Source: Alphaproteobacteria bacterium 33-17
GTDB taxonomy: Bacteria; Pseudomonadota; Alphaproteobacteria; Rickettsiales; 33-17
Assembly: GCA_001897445.1 (NCBI GenBank)
Contig: MKSX01000009.1
Coordinates: 87,904 to 151,903, forward strand
Length of the DNA: 64,000 bases
Reading direction: 5' to 3'
Under the pieces are notes generated by a model. It made no database searches. It was not told the origin of the DNA and was given only the letters and a program-made list of their open reading frames with translations. Position numbers and translations under genes: made by a program. Shown in pieces: positions 24,009-33,153 of this stretch. How positions within the stretch are numbered: position 1 is the first letter of the stretch; every line of letters starts with the position of its first letter.

Positions 24009-25620
24009 ATTTGTTTTCTAAAACTAAGAAGTCTTTTTCGTGAGCTGCTAAGTATTCATCGTACTTTCCTTTAAAGTCTATAAGCTTCTTAGGAGTAATG
24101 GCGATAATACGGTTAGCAATGCTCATTGCAAAGTCACGATCGTGCGTTACCATTAAAAGAGTACCAGGATACTCTTTAAGCGCTTTTTTAAGTGCATCTT
24201 TAGATTCGATATCTAAGTGGTTGGTCGGCTCATCGAGGATTAAAACGTTTGCTTCATCGAGCATAATTTTACCCATTAAAAGCCTTGCGCCTTCACCACC
24301 ACTAATATTCAAAATGTTTTTATTAACTTCGTCTTTGCGGAATAACATATTACCTAAAGTGGTTCTAACTCTGGTTACGTGTTCCTGATTTGTATTATCT
24401 GTAAGCCAGTCTATAACTGATTTGCTTTCATGAAGCTGGTCATGGTGATCCTGAGCAAAGTATGAAACGTGGGTTTCATATCCCCATTCAAAGCTTCCGC
24501 TATCTGCCTGTAAATTACCTGTGATAATTTTGAGTAATGTTGATTTACCCATACCGTTAGGTCCAACAATAATAACTTTCTCACCACGATTTATATTAAT
24601 ATTGATATTCTTAAGTACCTGTTTATCCTCAAAACTTTTGTAGATTTCTTTGATTTTAATAACATCTTTACCTGAAGGTCTTTTTTGCTTAAATAAGAAA
24701 TTAGGTGCAATTCTTGAAGACTTATCAATTACAGGAAGTTCAATTTTATCAATGAGTTTTTCCCTTGAAGCACTTTGCTTAGAACGTGTGGCAGATGCAC
24801 GGAATTTCTCCACGAATACTCTCATGTGGGCAATCTTCTTTTCTAAATAGTCGCGTTCGTTCATCTTAGCTTCCATAACTGCTTGCTTTTCTTTTTCGAA
24901 AGCCGAGTAATTACCTGTATAAAGCCTGATCTCACCGTAGTCTATATCTAGAATGTGAGTTGCTAAATTATCAAGGAAGGTAGTATCGTGCGAAATTAGC
25001 ACCAAAGTACCCTTGAAATTGTTCTTTAAATAGTTTTCTAACCAGTAAATGGTTGGCATATCTAAGTGGTTTGTTGGCTCATCAAGAAGCAAAATATCAG
25101 GGTTTTCAAATAAGCTTTGCGCTAGTAACACCCTTAGTTTATAACCACCAGAAAGTATAGATAATGGCTGATAATGCTTGTCTTCGCTAATGCCAAGCCC
25201 AACCAATAGCTCTGCTGCTACGCTTTCGGCAGTGTAACCATCATTTTCGTAGATGACATTTTCTAAGTCACCTAGTTTATAACCGTCTTCTTCAGAAATT
25301 TCTTCTTTAGCAAAAATCGCGTCTTTCTCCTGCATTGCTTCCCAAAGAGCTTTTTTACCAGCAATAACAGTATGAACGATAGATACGTTTTCATACATAA
25401 AGTGGTCTTGCTTAAGCCAGCCAAGTTTCAGGCTTTTAGGGATTGTTACCTCACCATCTGCTGCTTCTTCAGATCCTGCAACAACTTTAAGAAACGTAGA
25501 TTTACCGCAGCCATTGGCTCCAACTACGGCATATCGATTGCCAGGTGTTAAACTAAGATTTACATCGGTAAAAAGGATTTTAGGGCCAAAACTCATGGCC
25601 AGATTGCTGATAGATATCAT
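24007..25620 (-). CDS. ABC-F family ATPase, YbiT-like
   Basis: The protein has two ABC ATPase domains without membrane segments. The first has Walker A GANGCGKST, signature LSGGYKLRV and Walker B ILLLDEPTNHLD. The second has GPNGMGKST, ISGGEGARLLMGK and VLILDEPTNHLD. The inter-domain P-site tRNA-interaction linker lies at about 240-300 and carries ATRSKQSASREKLIDKI. The length (537) and end (TPKKLIDFKGKYDEYLAA) match YbiT of Escherichia coli. ABC-F proteins bind the ribosomal E site and relieve stalling. Confidence 0.93.
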   Translation of the reverse strand: MISISNLAMSFGPKILFTDVNLSLTPGNRYAVVGANGCGKSTFLKVVAGSEEAADGEVTIPKSLKLGWLKQDHFMYENVSIVHTVIAGKKALWEAMQEKDAIFAKEEISEEDGYKLGDLENVIYENDGYTAESVAAELLVGLGISEDKHYQPLSILSGGYKLRVLLAQSLFENPDILLLDEPTNHLDMPTIYWLENYLKNNFKGTLVLISHDTTFLDNLATHILDIDYGEIRLYTGNYSAFEKEKQAVMEAKMNERDYLEKKIAHMRVFVEKFRASATRSKQSASREKLIDKIELPVIDKSSRIAPNFLFKQKRPSGKDVIKIKEIYKSFEDKQVLKNINININRGEKVIIVGPNGMGKSTLLKIITGNLQADSGSFEWGYETHVSYFAQDHHDQLHESKSVIDWLTDNTNQEHVTRVRTTLGNMLFRKDEVNKNILNISGGEGARLLMGKIMLDEANVLILDEPTNHLDIESKDALKKALKEYPGTLLMVTHDRDFAMSIANRIIAITPKKLIDFKGKYDEYLAAHEKDFLVLENK

Positions 25621-25691
25621 AAATTTATATATTACATAGGGTTATTGAAAATTGATACAATATTATACATGATTTTTTAATAAATGCACTA

Positions 25692-25798
25692 TATAGTTAA
25701 GTCTTTATAATTCTGGTATGCGTCATTTCCTCACTCACCTAGGCTTACTAGGCTTCGTTCGTCATTTCTGTACCATAATTTAAATACTTTAACTATAA
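25692..25798. repeat. Palindromic intergenic repeat, copy E
   Basis: The outer arms begin TATAGTTAAGTCTTTATAATT at the left and end in the inverse (AATTTAAATACTTTAACTATA) at the right. The core reads GCGTCATTTCCTCACTCACC, TAGGCTTACTAGGC and TTCGTTCGTCATTTCTG. It is the same family as copies A-D, between the ABC-F gene and the next gene. Confidence 0.7.
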
Positions 25799-25908
25799 AC
25801 ATATTGACCGACAACTGAGAGGTATTATATTAAAGTTGATTTTATGTAAGCTCTTTAATTATAGAGATTTTTCATAAGATTATTAACTTGGATAACAGGA
25901 GAAAAGAG

Positions 25909-27210
25909 ATGTCAGGATTTGCGACACTTGCGAGTAACTTAAATTTAGAGCCTCAAAAAATTGTACTGTTCTTCCAGCTTTGGACTCAGGCTGGATTTTT
26001 TGAGGAAGCTAGACTTTGGGAATCTTTAAATTTAATATATGACCAGAACAAAGCTGAATATGTATTTAATTATATAAGTCCAGATTTAAAAAACGATAAT
26101 GCATCTGAAATGATTATAGCTAAATTAGACTATCTTTATAATAATAAAGTTTTAAATGATCAGGATTTGTTGTACTTTTTCTTATATCAGGCTCAAACAG
26201 CCTTTAATCGCGAATTAGGTAAAGAAAGGGATTCATTAAAATGCGACCCTAATAATTGGTTATGCGGTGGAGATCCCCAGCAAGTTATTGCTATATTTAA
26301 TAAATTGGGAATTATAGATGAACTAAAGCCTAGTATGAAAAGCGCTCATGCTATTGTAATACCAGGCTCATCTACAAAAAAGATGGTAAAAACGGTTAGC
26401 AAATATGCAGAAGATTTAAGTAAACTACCACATGATAATTTTTATTTTTTAACTGGTAACAGACCACTTACTAAGGGTATTGATGGTGAAGAAACAATTT
26501 TGGAAATAGCAAATAATCTAGGTATTAAATATGATTTAACTAAGCCATTTATTCCGCTTCCATCACCACTAAGCGGCGAAACTCTTAACTGCAAGCCATA
26601 CATAGATGAGAAAGATGCGGCAGTATATTATTTAAAGAAAGCATTCCCTGGTGAAAATATTGAAGTTGATATTCTAACCAATCCTAAGCTTGATAATGGG
26701 TTTAAAAATACTTCAAAAATCAAGATTTTTACAGTTGAAGTAGATAATTTAAGACCAACTACCATAGACAATGCTAAATCACTTTATAAGCATTTAGAAA
26801 GCTTAGGTTTTTCTAAAGAAAATCCAGCAAATGTTATTTTAATTGGTTCGCAGCCATTTATCACAAGACAAAAAATTAGCTTTGAGAATATTCGTAAAGA
26901 GTATTTCCCAAATTTAGGTGTGAAATTCGATATAAGTGCAGAGAAAGCAAATCTTGATGCTAATAATTTGCTTACAATTTTTTCAGAAACTGCAGCTTTA
27001 ATTAGCGAAAAGTTTAATCAAGCGGTAATTGATGGAAAATATCAAAAACTGGAACAAAATTTATTAAAGGTTATAATGTTTGGTAGTCGTAAGAACGCTA
27101 TTGAAGGCAAGGTACTTCCAAAAATGCCTGAAGAAACAGTACCAACTGTTGTTATTCATGATAAGGCAGCACTACTTTTAATTAACAAAGGTTATGAACT
27201 TGCTAAATAG
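25909..27210 (+). CDS. Unknown protein with possible DUF218/SanA-like domain
   Basis: I do not recognise it firmly. The N-terminal about 120 residues are helical (ETA: EPQKIVLFFQLWTQAGFFEE). From about 140 there is an alpha/beta domain beginning SAHAIVIPGSSTKKMVKTVS, then NFYFLTGNRPLTKGIDGEET and later NVILIGSQPFITRQKISFEN. This layout faintly resembles the DUF218 (YdcF/SanA) fold. The ATG at 25909 with an AGGAGA site 5-6 bases upstream is preferred over an in-frame TTG at 25888. A small gene overlaps its 3' end by 17 bases. Confidence 0.55.
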   Translation: MSGFATLASNLNLEPQKIVLFFQLWTQAGFFEEARLWESLNLIYDQNKAEYVFNYISPDLKNDNASEMIIAKLDYLYNNKVLNDQDLLYFFLYQAQTAFNRELGKERDSLKCDPNNWLCGGDPQQVIAIFNKLGIIDELKPSMKSAHAIVIPGSSTKKMVKTVSKYAEDLSKLPHDNFYFLTGNRPLTKGIDGEETILEIANNLGIKYDLTKPFIPLPSPLSGETLNCKPYIDEKDAAVYYLKKAFPGENIEVDILTNPKLDNGFKNTSKIKIFTVEVDNLRPTTIDNAKSLYKHLESLGFSKENPANVILIGSQPFITRQKISFENIRKEYFPNLGVKFDISAEKANLDANNLLTIFSETAALISEKFNQAVIDGKYQKLEQNLLKVIMFGSRKNAIEGKVLPKMPEETVPTVVIHDKAALLLINKGYELAK

Positions 27211-27433
27211 AAGCTATAGAGAGCAGCTCAAAAATAATAATATTATCATTGAGCAAGCAACTACTTTAGATGGTCGTAAGGTTTGGTATATAATAGAGGT
27301 TTGTGAACACCGTAAGCCTCTATTATGTCATTATCCTAAGGGAAAGGTTATAGATATAAATGATATAGGAAGAATTCTAAAGTCAGGCTGGGGAGAGTTT
27401 CCAGATGATGAAGTTTTAAAAGATTTTTTATAA
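27194..27433 (+). CDS. Small unknown protein overlapping the preceding gene
   Basis: The 79-residue protein begins within the last 17 bases of the upstream gene, so translation is probably coupled. It reads as a mixed alpha/beta protein (TTLDGRKVWYIIEVCEHRKP, then LCHYPKGKVIDINDIGRIL) with an acidic tail. No family is recognised. Codon use is like the neighbours. Confidence 0.5.
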   Translation: MNLLNRSYREQLKNNNIIIEQATTLDGRKVWYIIEVCEHRKPLLCHYPKGKVIDINDIGRILKSGWGEFPDDEVLKDFL

Positions 27434-27560
27434 ATACTTACTTACCAAATAAAGACAGACAATTAGGACTTTTTTTTAAAAATTAATACCTTTTTTACGA
27501 CTGAAAATGCTAAAATTTGCAATGAATAAACTGAATTTGTTTAATTATATATAAAATATG

Positions 27561-28730
27561 TTATTTAATTCTAATTATACAAACTAATAAAATAAATAAA
27601 CATATAAAGCAAACGATATATAATATTTTATTTAATTGATATCCAATGATATTTTGTTGTGACTTATTAATAACTTGATTTGGAATAATTTCATGAATAT
27701 TTATGGTATTAGTAGTTAAGTCATTTGTTTGTTTTTGAGTTTCTAGAGCCTTTGTTAAAATAGGATTCTCAATTTGTGAAATATGCTTTATTGGAGTATA
27801 AAAAGTAGGGGTAATGTCAGTAACTAAAATTTTATTTTTATTTAGTTCTTCCTGAAAAGTTTTTAATGATTGTAAATGTTCTTGATCAAAAATTGGATTA
27901 TTAACCCAACTAATATGAAATTTTGACATAGCACTATTAATTCCATCTTTTTCAATAATAATTTTTGAATGTTTAATTTCTAATTGAACTACAGAAATTG
28001 ATAATAATTTTAAGATTCTAAATTTATCTTTATCCATAGTATTACTGTAAATAAGTTCAACTATTACTCTGGGCTTTCCATTTTTGTTAAAAATTACCAA
28101 ATCAAATCTAAATTTGCTAAGTTGTTTAATATCTTCATCTTCAAGACTTTGTATAACGTCTTTAAATTTACATAATGTAGAGCCTGAAACCTCAGATTTT
28201 ATTTCCCCATCTCTAAAATATTTCTTGTTCTGGAAAATATCGATATAGTATTCACCTGATTTATAAAAATAATATTTGTTACTTACAAATGTTTCTAAAG
28301 AATAACCTTTTGTGTATGCTGAATCTTGAGAAAAAACTTGATTATCCCTTATATAGAACTTTTTACAAATTTCTGTAATTTTATCCGATTTAAAAACCCT
28401 TCGATTAATATCTGGAATCGGAATTTTCTTGGTTTTAATAAAATGTATTTTTAATGCTAAATGCTCATAAGATTCATTGTTTAATGACACAAGGTTAATT
28501 TCCTGATCATTAATGATTGTTTTATTTTGAATGGATCGGAAATAAGGTCTTTTTTTTGTACTTTTAGTATAAGATAATGGTATTCCTAAAAATTTGAGAT
28601 TACACTTCTCTCCCGATGGTATATGTTGATGTGCAATATATTTATTGCTTTCTGGGTCTAATTTATAAGGTTCGTATCTTATTCCTTTTTCATCATATCC
28701 GAAAGGGAATTTAAGAGTTTTTTCTTCCAT
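27561..28730 (-). CDS. Putative CoiA-like nuclease-fold protein with C-terminal membrane anchor
   Basis: The middle part has the layout of a PD-(D/E)xK fold as in competence protein CoiA: FRFDLVIFNKNGKPRVIVEL holds an Asp then, after a turn, a Glu in a strand (VELIYSN), followed by a charged helix (DKDKFRILKLL) and the strand SISVVQLEIK. The usual Lys after Glu is missing (Ile/Tyr), so activity is doubtful. The N-terminal part has a His/Cys pair (HQHIPSGEKCNLKFLGIPLS), perhaps a zinc site. A single transmembrane helix (about 367-386) ends the protein. The assignment is by eye and weak. Confidence 0.4.
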   Translation of the reverse strand: MEEKTLKFPFGYDEKGIRYEPYKLDPESNKYIAHQHIPSGEKCNLKFLGIPLSYTKSTKKRPYFRSIQNKTIINDQEINLVSLNNESYEHLALKIHFIKTKKIPIPDINRRVFKSDKITEICKKFYIRDNQVFSQDSAYTKGYSLETFVSNKYYFYKSGEYYIDIFQNKKYFRDGEIKSEVSGSTLCKFKDVIQSLEDEDIKQLSKFRFDLVIFNKNGKPRVIVELIYSNTMDKDKFRILKLLSISVVQLEIKHSKIIIEKDGINSAMSKFHISWVNNPIFDQEHLQSLKTFQEELNKNKILVTDITPTFYTPIKHISQIENPILTKALETQKQTNDLTTNTINIHEIIPNQVINKSQQNIIGYQLNKILYIVCFICLFILLVCIIRIK

Positions 28731-28783
28731 AAATAATGCTTTTAATATTTATGGCTAGCAATTAGCACATCTTTTAATTGAAA

Positions 28784-31700
28784 TCAAGCATTTTGCCTTT
28801 TTTCATTCCATTTCATAATAAGTTTAAAGAACAGTGGGACGAAGAAGATTGCAATAAACGTCGCAGCAAGCATGCCGCCAATAACACCTGTACCAATTGA
28901 ATGGCGGCTGGCAGAACCTGCGCCACTACTTATAGCAAGCGGCACGCACCCTAATACGAATGCAAGTGATGTCATTACAATAGGACGGAAACGCTGGCGC
29001 GCAGCTGAAACTACAGAAGGAATAACGTCCATGCCTTGCTTGCAGTTTACTACGGCAAATTCGACAATTAGAATAGCATTTTTTGCTGAGAGTCCGATTA
29101 AAGTTACAAGCCCGATTTGGAAGTATACGTCATTATTAAGTCCACGCATCCAAACGGCAAGTAATGCGCCAAATACCCCAAATGGTACTGCGGCTATAAC
29201 TGAAAAAGGTATCTTCCAGTTTTCATATTGAGCAGCAAGTATTAAAAACACCATTATTATACCAAATACAAACGCCATTGAGCTTGAGCCGCCTGCAATT
29301 TTCTCCTGATAGGCTGATCCAGTCCAGCTAACTGCATAGCCCTTTGGGAGTGTTTTTTTAACAATACGCTCTATTTCCTGAATTGCATCACCTGAGCTAT
29401 AGCCTGGCGAAGCGCTACCCATAATTTTTGTAGCAGGGAAAGCGTTAAAACGTTCTATAAGGTCAGGACCTATGATACGTTCAGCTGTTACTAATGATTC
29501 AACAGGAATCATATTGCCGTCATTAGACCTGACATAAAGATATTTTAAAGCTTCTATTTGATCGCGGTAAATATCTTCGGCTTGCATATTTACTTTATAA
29601 GCCCTGCCATATAAGGTAAAGTCATTTACATAAAGACCGCCTAGCGCAGTTCTAAGGCTATTGAATATACTAGGGATACTTACATTAAGCGCTTTAGCTT
29701 TAACCTGATCAACTGTTATATTATATTGCGGAATTGATATATTAAGGGAGCTTCTGATACCTGTAAGAATCTGACTTTTAGATGCTTCTTCAACAACTTT
29801 GGCAGCTGCCGCAGCAAGATCAGCCGTTGTGCCGCCCATTCTGTCTTGTAAGTAAAACTCAAAGCCGCCTGTAGTACTCATGCCCATGATTGGGGGAGGG
29901 TTAAACGCAATTACCATAGCGTCTTTAATGCCAGCGTTCATGCCCATGAATTTGCCAACTAAATTGCGAGAGTCCTGATCTGGGCGCTTTCTTTCATCCC
30001 AGTCTTTCAGCATAATAAAGGAAGTGCCAGCACTAGATTTAATGGAGCCTGTAAGTAAATCAAATCCAGAAAATGTTACTATACTAGTAGCATTAGGTTC
30101 GCTTAAAATATTTTTATCAACTTGGTTAGTTACGGCTTGAGTACGCGACAATGATGACCCTGGCATAAGTACAGTTATCATAAAGTTATACCCTTGATCT
30201 TCTTCTGGTACTAAACTTGTAGGAATACGGCTAAAAAGTCCTAATCCTAAAAATATTATGCCTGCAAATAGCGCTATACCAATCCCAGTCCGTTTAAGTA
30301 GAAAGGCTACACCCTCGGTATATTTAATTCCCATATAATCAAATACGCGGTTAAATTTTGCAAAAAACGGGCTAGGTTCAAGGTCATGAGACGATTTTAG
30401 AATTAAGGTGCAAAGCGCGGGTGTTAAGGTGAGAGCTACAATACCTGAAATTACAACTGATACTGAAATTGTTATAGCAAACTGTTTATACATCTCGCCT
30501 GTAAGGCCACCAATAAATCCAACTGGCACAAATACAGCGCAAAGTACTAAAACGATTGCAACAACAGGCCCTGCAACTTCTTCCATGGATTTATAGGCCG
30601 CAACTTTACTTGAAACTTTTTCTTCTTTCATGATTCTTTCAACGTTCTCAAGTACTACGATAGCGTCATCTACCACAATACCAATAGCTAAAACCAGTCC
30701 GAAAAGAGTTAATAAGTTTATTGAAAAGCCAAGTACATACATACCAGCAAATGTACCGATAATTGATACTGGAACAGCAATTACCGGAATTAATGTTGCT
30801 CTTGCGTTTTGAAGGAATACATAAACTACAAGTACGACCAAAAATATAGCTTCAACAAAGGTTGTTATTACTTCTTTAATCGAAATTTCTACGAACTTGG
30901 TAGTATCAAATGGAATTGAGTAAGCTAGTTCATCTGGGAAGCTTTCTTTTAGTTCTTCCATTTTGTTCTTAATTGATTCAGCTGTTTTGAGGGCATTGGC
31001 ACCTGGCTGCAGATAAATACCTATTGCTACGGCAGGTGAGCCGTTAAAATTTACGTTAAAATTATAATCCTGCGCCCCAAGTTCTACGCGTGCGATGTCT
31101 TTGATTTTTAATGTGTTTCCTTTGTTGTCAGCCCGTATAATAATATTTTCAAACTCTTTTGGGTCACTTAACCTCCCTTTAGTTGTAAGGGAATATGCAA
31201 AATCCTGAGGTTTGGTATTAATAGGCTCAAGTCCAATTTGACCTGCTGAATATTGCGAGTTTTGCTCAGATATTGCATTGGCAACGTCTTCAACGGTGAG
31301 GTTATAAAATGCCAGCTTATCTGGCTTAAACCAAATGCGCATTGAATAGTCTTTTGATCCAAATAAACTTGCATCACCTACACCCTGAAGGCGTTTTAAT
31401 TCATCAATTATGTTGAGTAAAGTATAGTTACTAATATAAACAGGGTCATAGCTGTTTGAAGGCGAATACATGCTGATAACTTGTAAAATGGCAGATGACC
31501 TTTTTCTTACGGTAATCCCGTTTTTCTTTACGTCTTCTGGCATTTTAGCCTGTGCTGCCTGAACTCTGTTGCTTACGTCAATTGTTGCGTCATCAACATC
31601 TGTTCCTACTTCAAACGTAACAGATATATTTAGCTGTCCATCATTTGATGCTGTGGACTGCATATAAAGCATGCCTTTGGCACCATTAATTTGCTGCTCG

Positions 31701-31897
31701 AGCGGTGCTGCAACACTTGTTGCTACTGCTTCTGCGCTCGCACCAGGATAAAATGCTGATACGTTAACCTGAGGCGGGACAATTTCGGGATATTGAGCAA
31801 TAGGTAAGTTTTGCATGGCCAAAATACCAGCAAGTACTATAATAATCGAGATAACGGAAGAAAAAACAGGGCGGTCGATAAAAAACTTACTATTCAT
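28784..31897 (-). CDS. RND efflux pump, AcrB/MexB-type inner-membrane transporter
   Basis: This is a proton-driven drug exporter of the HAE1 RND family, about 1037 residues with 12 transmembrane helices. Helix 4 keeps the proton-relay acids: [18 protein letters not shown]. The conserved stretches [20 protein letters not shown] and the C-terminal [14 protein letters not shown] are present. I start at [14 protein letters not shown], the usual AcrB N-terminus; this overlaps the membrane-fusion gene by 8 bases, so upstream in-frame Met codons are unnecessary. No outer-membrane channel gene follows; a TolC must be encoded elsewhere. Confidence 0.95.
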   Translation of the reverse strand: MNSKFFIDRPVFSSVISIIIVLAGILAMQNLPIAQYPEIVPPQVNVSAFYPGASAEAVATSVAAPLEQQINGAKGMLYMQSTASNDGQLNISVTFEVGTDVDDATIDVSNRVQAAQAKMPEDVKKNGITVRKRSSAILQVISMYSPSNSYDPVYISNYTLLNIIDELKRLQGVGDASLFGSKDYSMRIWFKPDKLAFYNLTVEDVANAISEQNSQYSAGQIGLEPINTKPQDFAYSLTTKGRLSDPKEFENIIIRADNKGNTLKIKDIARVELGAQDYNFNVNFNGSPAVAIGIYLQPGANALKTAESIKNKMEELKESFPDELAYSIPFDTTKFVEISIKEVITTFVEAIFLVVLVVYVFLQNARATLIPVIAVPVSIIGTFAGMYVLGFSINLLTLFGLVLAIGIVVDDAIVVLENVERIMKEEKVSSKVAAYKSMEEVAGPVVAIVLVLCAVFVPVGFIGGLTGEMYKQFAITISVSVVISGIVALTLTPALCTLILKSSHDLEPSPFFAKFNRVFDYMGIKYTEGVAFLLKRTGIGIALFAGIIFLGLGLFSRIPTSLVPEEDQGYNFMITVLMPGSSLSRTQAVTNQVDKNILSEPNATSIVTFSGFDLLTGSIKSSAGTSFIMLKDWDERKRPDQDSRNLVGKFMGMNAGIKDAMVIAFNPPPIMGMSTTGGFEFYLQDRMGGTTADLAAAAAKVVEEASKSQILTGIRSSLNISIPQYNITVDQVKAKALNVSIPSIFNSLRTALGGLYVNDFTLYGRAYKVNMQAEDIYRDQIEALKYLYVRSNDGNMIPVESLVTAERIIGPDLIERFNAFPATKIMGSASPGYSSGDAIQEIERIVKKTLPKGYAVSWTGSAYQEKIAGGSSSMAFVFGIIMVFLILAAQYENWKIPFSVIAAVPFGVFGALLAVWMRGLNNDVYFQIGLVTLIGLSAKNAILIVEFAVVNCKQGMDVIPSVVSAARQRFRPIVMTSLAFVLGCVPLAISSGAGSASRHSIGTGVIGGMLAATFIAIFFVPLFFKLIMKWNEKRQNA

Positions 31898-32981
31898 TTT
31901 CTTTTGGTGCCTCTTCAGGTTTTTGAATCTCAACAATCATGTCGGGGCGTAGTTTAATAAGGCCTTCTGTAATTACTTTGTCACCAGCTTGTAAGCCACC
32001 TGTAATAATCCTTCCTTTTTTAGTAAGTAATCCAAGGCTTACCGGCTTTGGGCTAACCTTATTTTCCTCAGTCACTACATAAACAATAGTTCCCATTGGA
32101 CCTGCTATTACGCTTTTGTCAGGAATGATAATACCATTTTCTACTGCAAGATTATCCAAAGAAATTCTTACGAAATTTCCAGCTTTTAAAATATTGCCTG
32201 CATTGTCTAGAGTAGCCTTTGCTTTAATAGTGCCAGTTTTTTCATCGATATTACTTGCAATATAGGAAATTTTGCCAGTTAAAGCTTTAGTTGGTGTTTT
32301 TTCATCAAGTACTGTTACCTGAATTTTATCCTTTTGATCCTGAACGTAAGTTAATAATGGGTCTTTATCAGAAAAACCAAATTCAGCGCTCAAAGTATCT
32401 GTTTTATACATATTGGTAATGACAGTTTGGTTTGCCTGAACGATGTTACCTTCATCAACATTGGAGCTATTTACATAACCATCACATGGGGCTTTTATGA
32501 TAGCATAATCTAAGTTAATTTTTGCTAACTGATAGGCAGCCTCGGCTTGTTTAAAGCTTGCATCTGCATTTTCAAATTCACTTTCACTTACTACTCTTTG
32601 TTTTGTAAGCTTTTGAACTCGCTGAAAACTGAGCTGAGCTAGCTTGAGACCAGCTTCTGCTTTATTCATTGCCTCAATAAGCTCTGATTTATCAAGCTCA
32701 AAAAGAGGGGTGTCCTTCTTTACAAAATCGCCTTCGTTATAAAGTTTTTTAATAAGAGTTGCTGTTACTCTTGGTATAATTGCAACTTCTTGAGAAGCGT
32801 TAATTCTGGCATTATATTCTGCATCTAATTTAATTTTGTCGGGCTGAATTGCTATTATACTCACCATTGGCGTCATATTAGGCTGCATAAATTTATGACC
32901 AAATTTTTGCCACACCTGATATCCTAAAAAACCTATTAAGACTAATGTTATTATATAAAATTTAGGAGAAAACCTTTGCAT
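31890..32981 (-). CDS. RND efflux periplasmic adaptor (membrane-fusion protein), AcrA-type
   Basis: An N-terminal anchor (about 8-22) is followed by a lipoyl half-motif ([20 protein letters not shown]), a coiled-coil hairpin ([20 protein letters not shown]), the second lipoyl half ([20 protein letters not shown]), and the beta-barrel domain ending [15 protein letters not shown]. The length (363) and immediate position upstream of the RND transporter mark it as the pump adaptor. It bridges AcrB to an outer-membrane TolC channel. It is transcribed first in a two-gene operon. Confidence 0.95.
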   Translation of the reverse strand: MQRFSPKFYIITLVLIGFLGYQVWQKFGHKFMQPNMTPMVSIIAIQPDKIKLDAEYNARINASQEVAIIPRVTATLIKKLYNEGDFVKKDTPLFELDKSELIEAMNKAEAGLKLAQLSFQRVQKLTKQRVVSESEFENADASFKQAEAAYQLAKINLDYAIIKAPCDGYVNSSNVDEGNIVQANQTVITNMYKTDTLSAEFGFSDKDPLLTYVQDQKDKIQVTVLDEKTPTKALTGKISYIASNIDEKTGTIKAKATLDNAGNILKAGNFVRISLDNLAVENGIIIPDKSVIAGPMGTIVYVVTEENKVSPKPVSLGLLTKKGRIITGGLQAGDKVITEGLIKLRPDMIVEIQKPEEAPKENE

Positions 32982-33049
32982 AACCAGACCAACAATTGTA
33001 TTTTTAAGTATTGGATATTATAGCAGTTTGTTATGCGATATGTAAATGA

Positions 33050-33145
33050 AATTATATAGTAATTTGATTGGAATTTTAATATGTGTCACTCTTTGGTCAC
33101 GTCCTATATTTCTGCGCTTCGCTCATAGTCATTGTATTGCAGCAT
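33050..33145. repeat. Palindromic intergenic repeat, diverged copy F
   Basis: The core reads GTGTCACTCTTTGGTCACG, then CTATATTTCTGCGCTTCGCTC and ATAGTCATTG. The layout follows copies A-E but the outer arms pair poorly. It lies between the efflux operon and the histidine kinase gene. Confidence 0.45.
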
Positions 33146-33153
33146 AACTGAAA

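Noticed and set aside
23749..24074. Two short open frames of 76 and 62 codons with the same start
   Set aside because: They arise from the 137-bp tandem repeat and its palindromes and share identical sequence. They have no ribosome-binding sites and the second runs into the terminator and the ABC-F gene.
31898..31936. An upstream start for the RND transporter (13 extra residues)
   Set aside because: AcrB-type proteins begin at the conserved [14 protein letters not shown], and the longer form overlaps the adaptor gene further without a ribosome-binding site.
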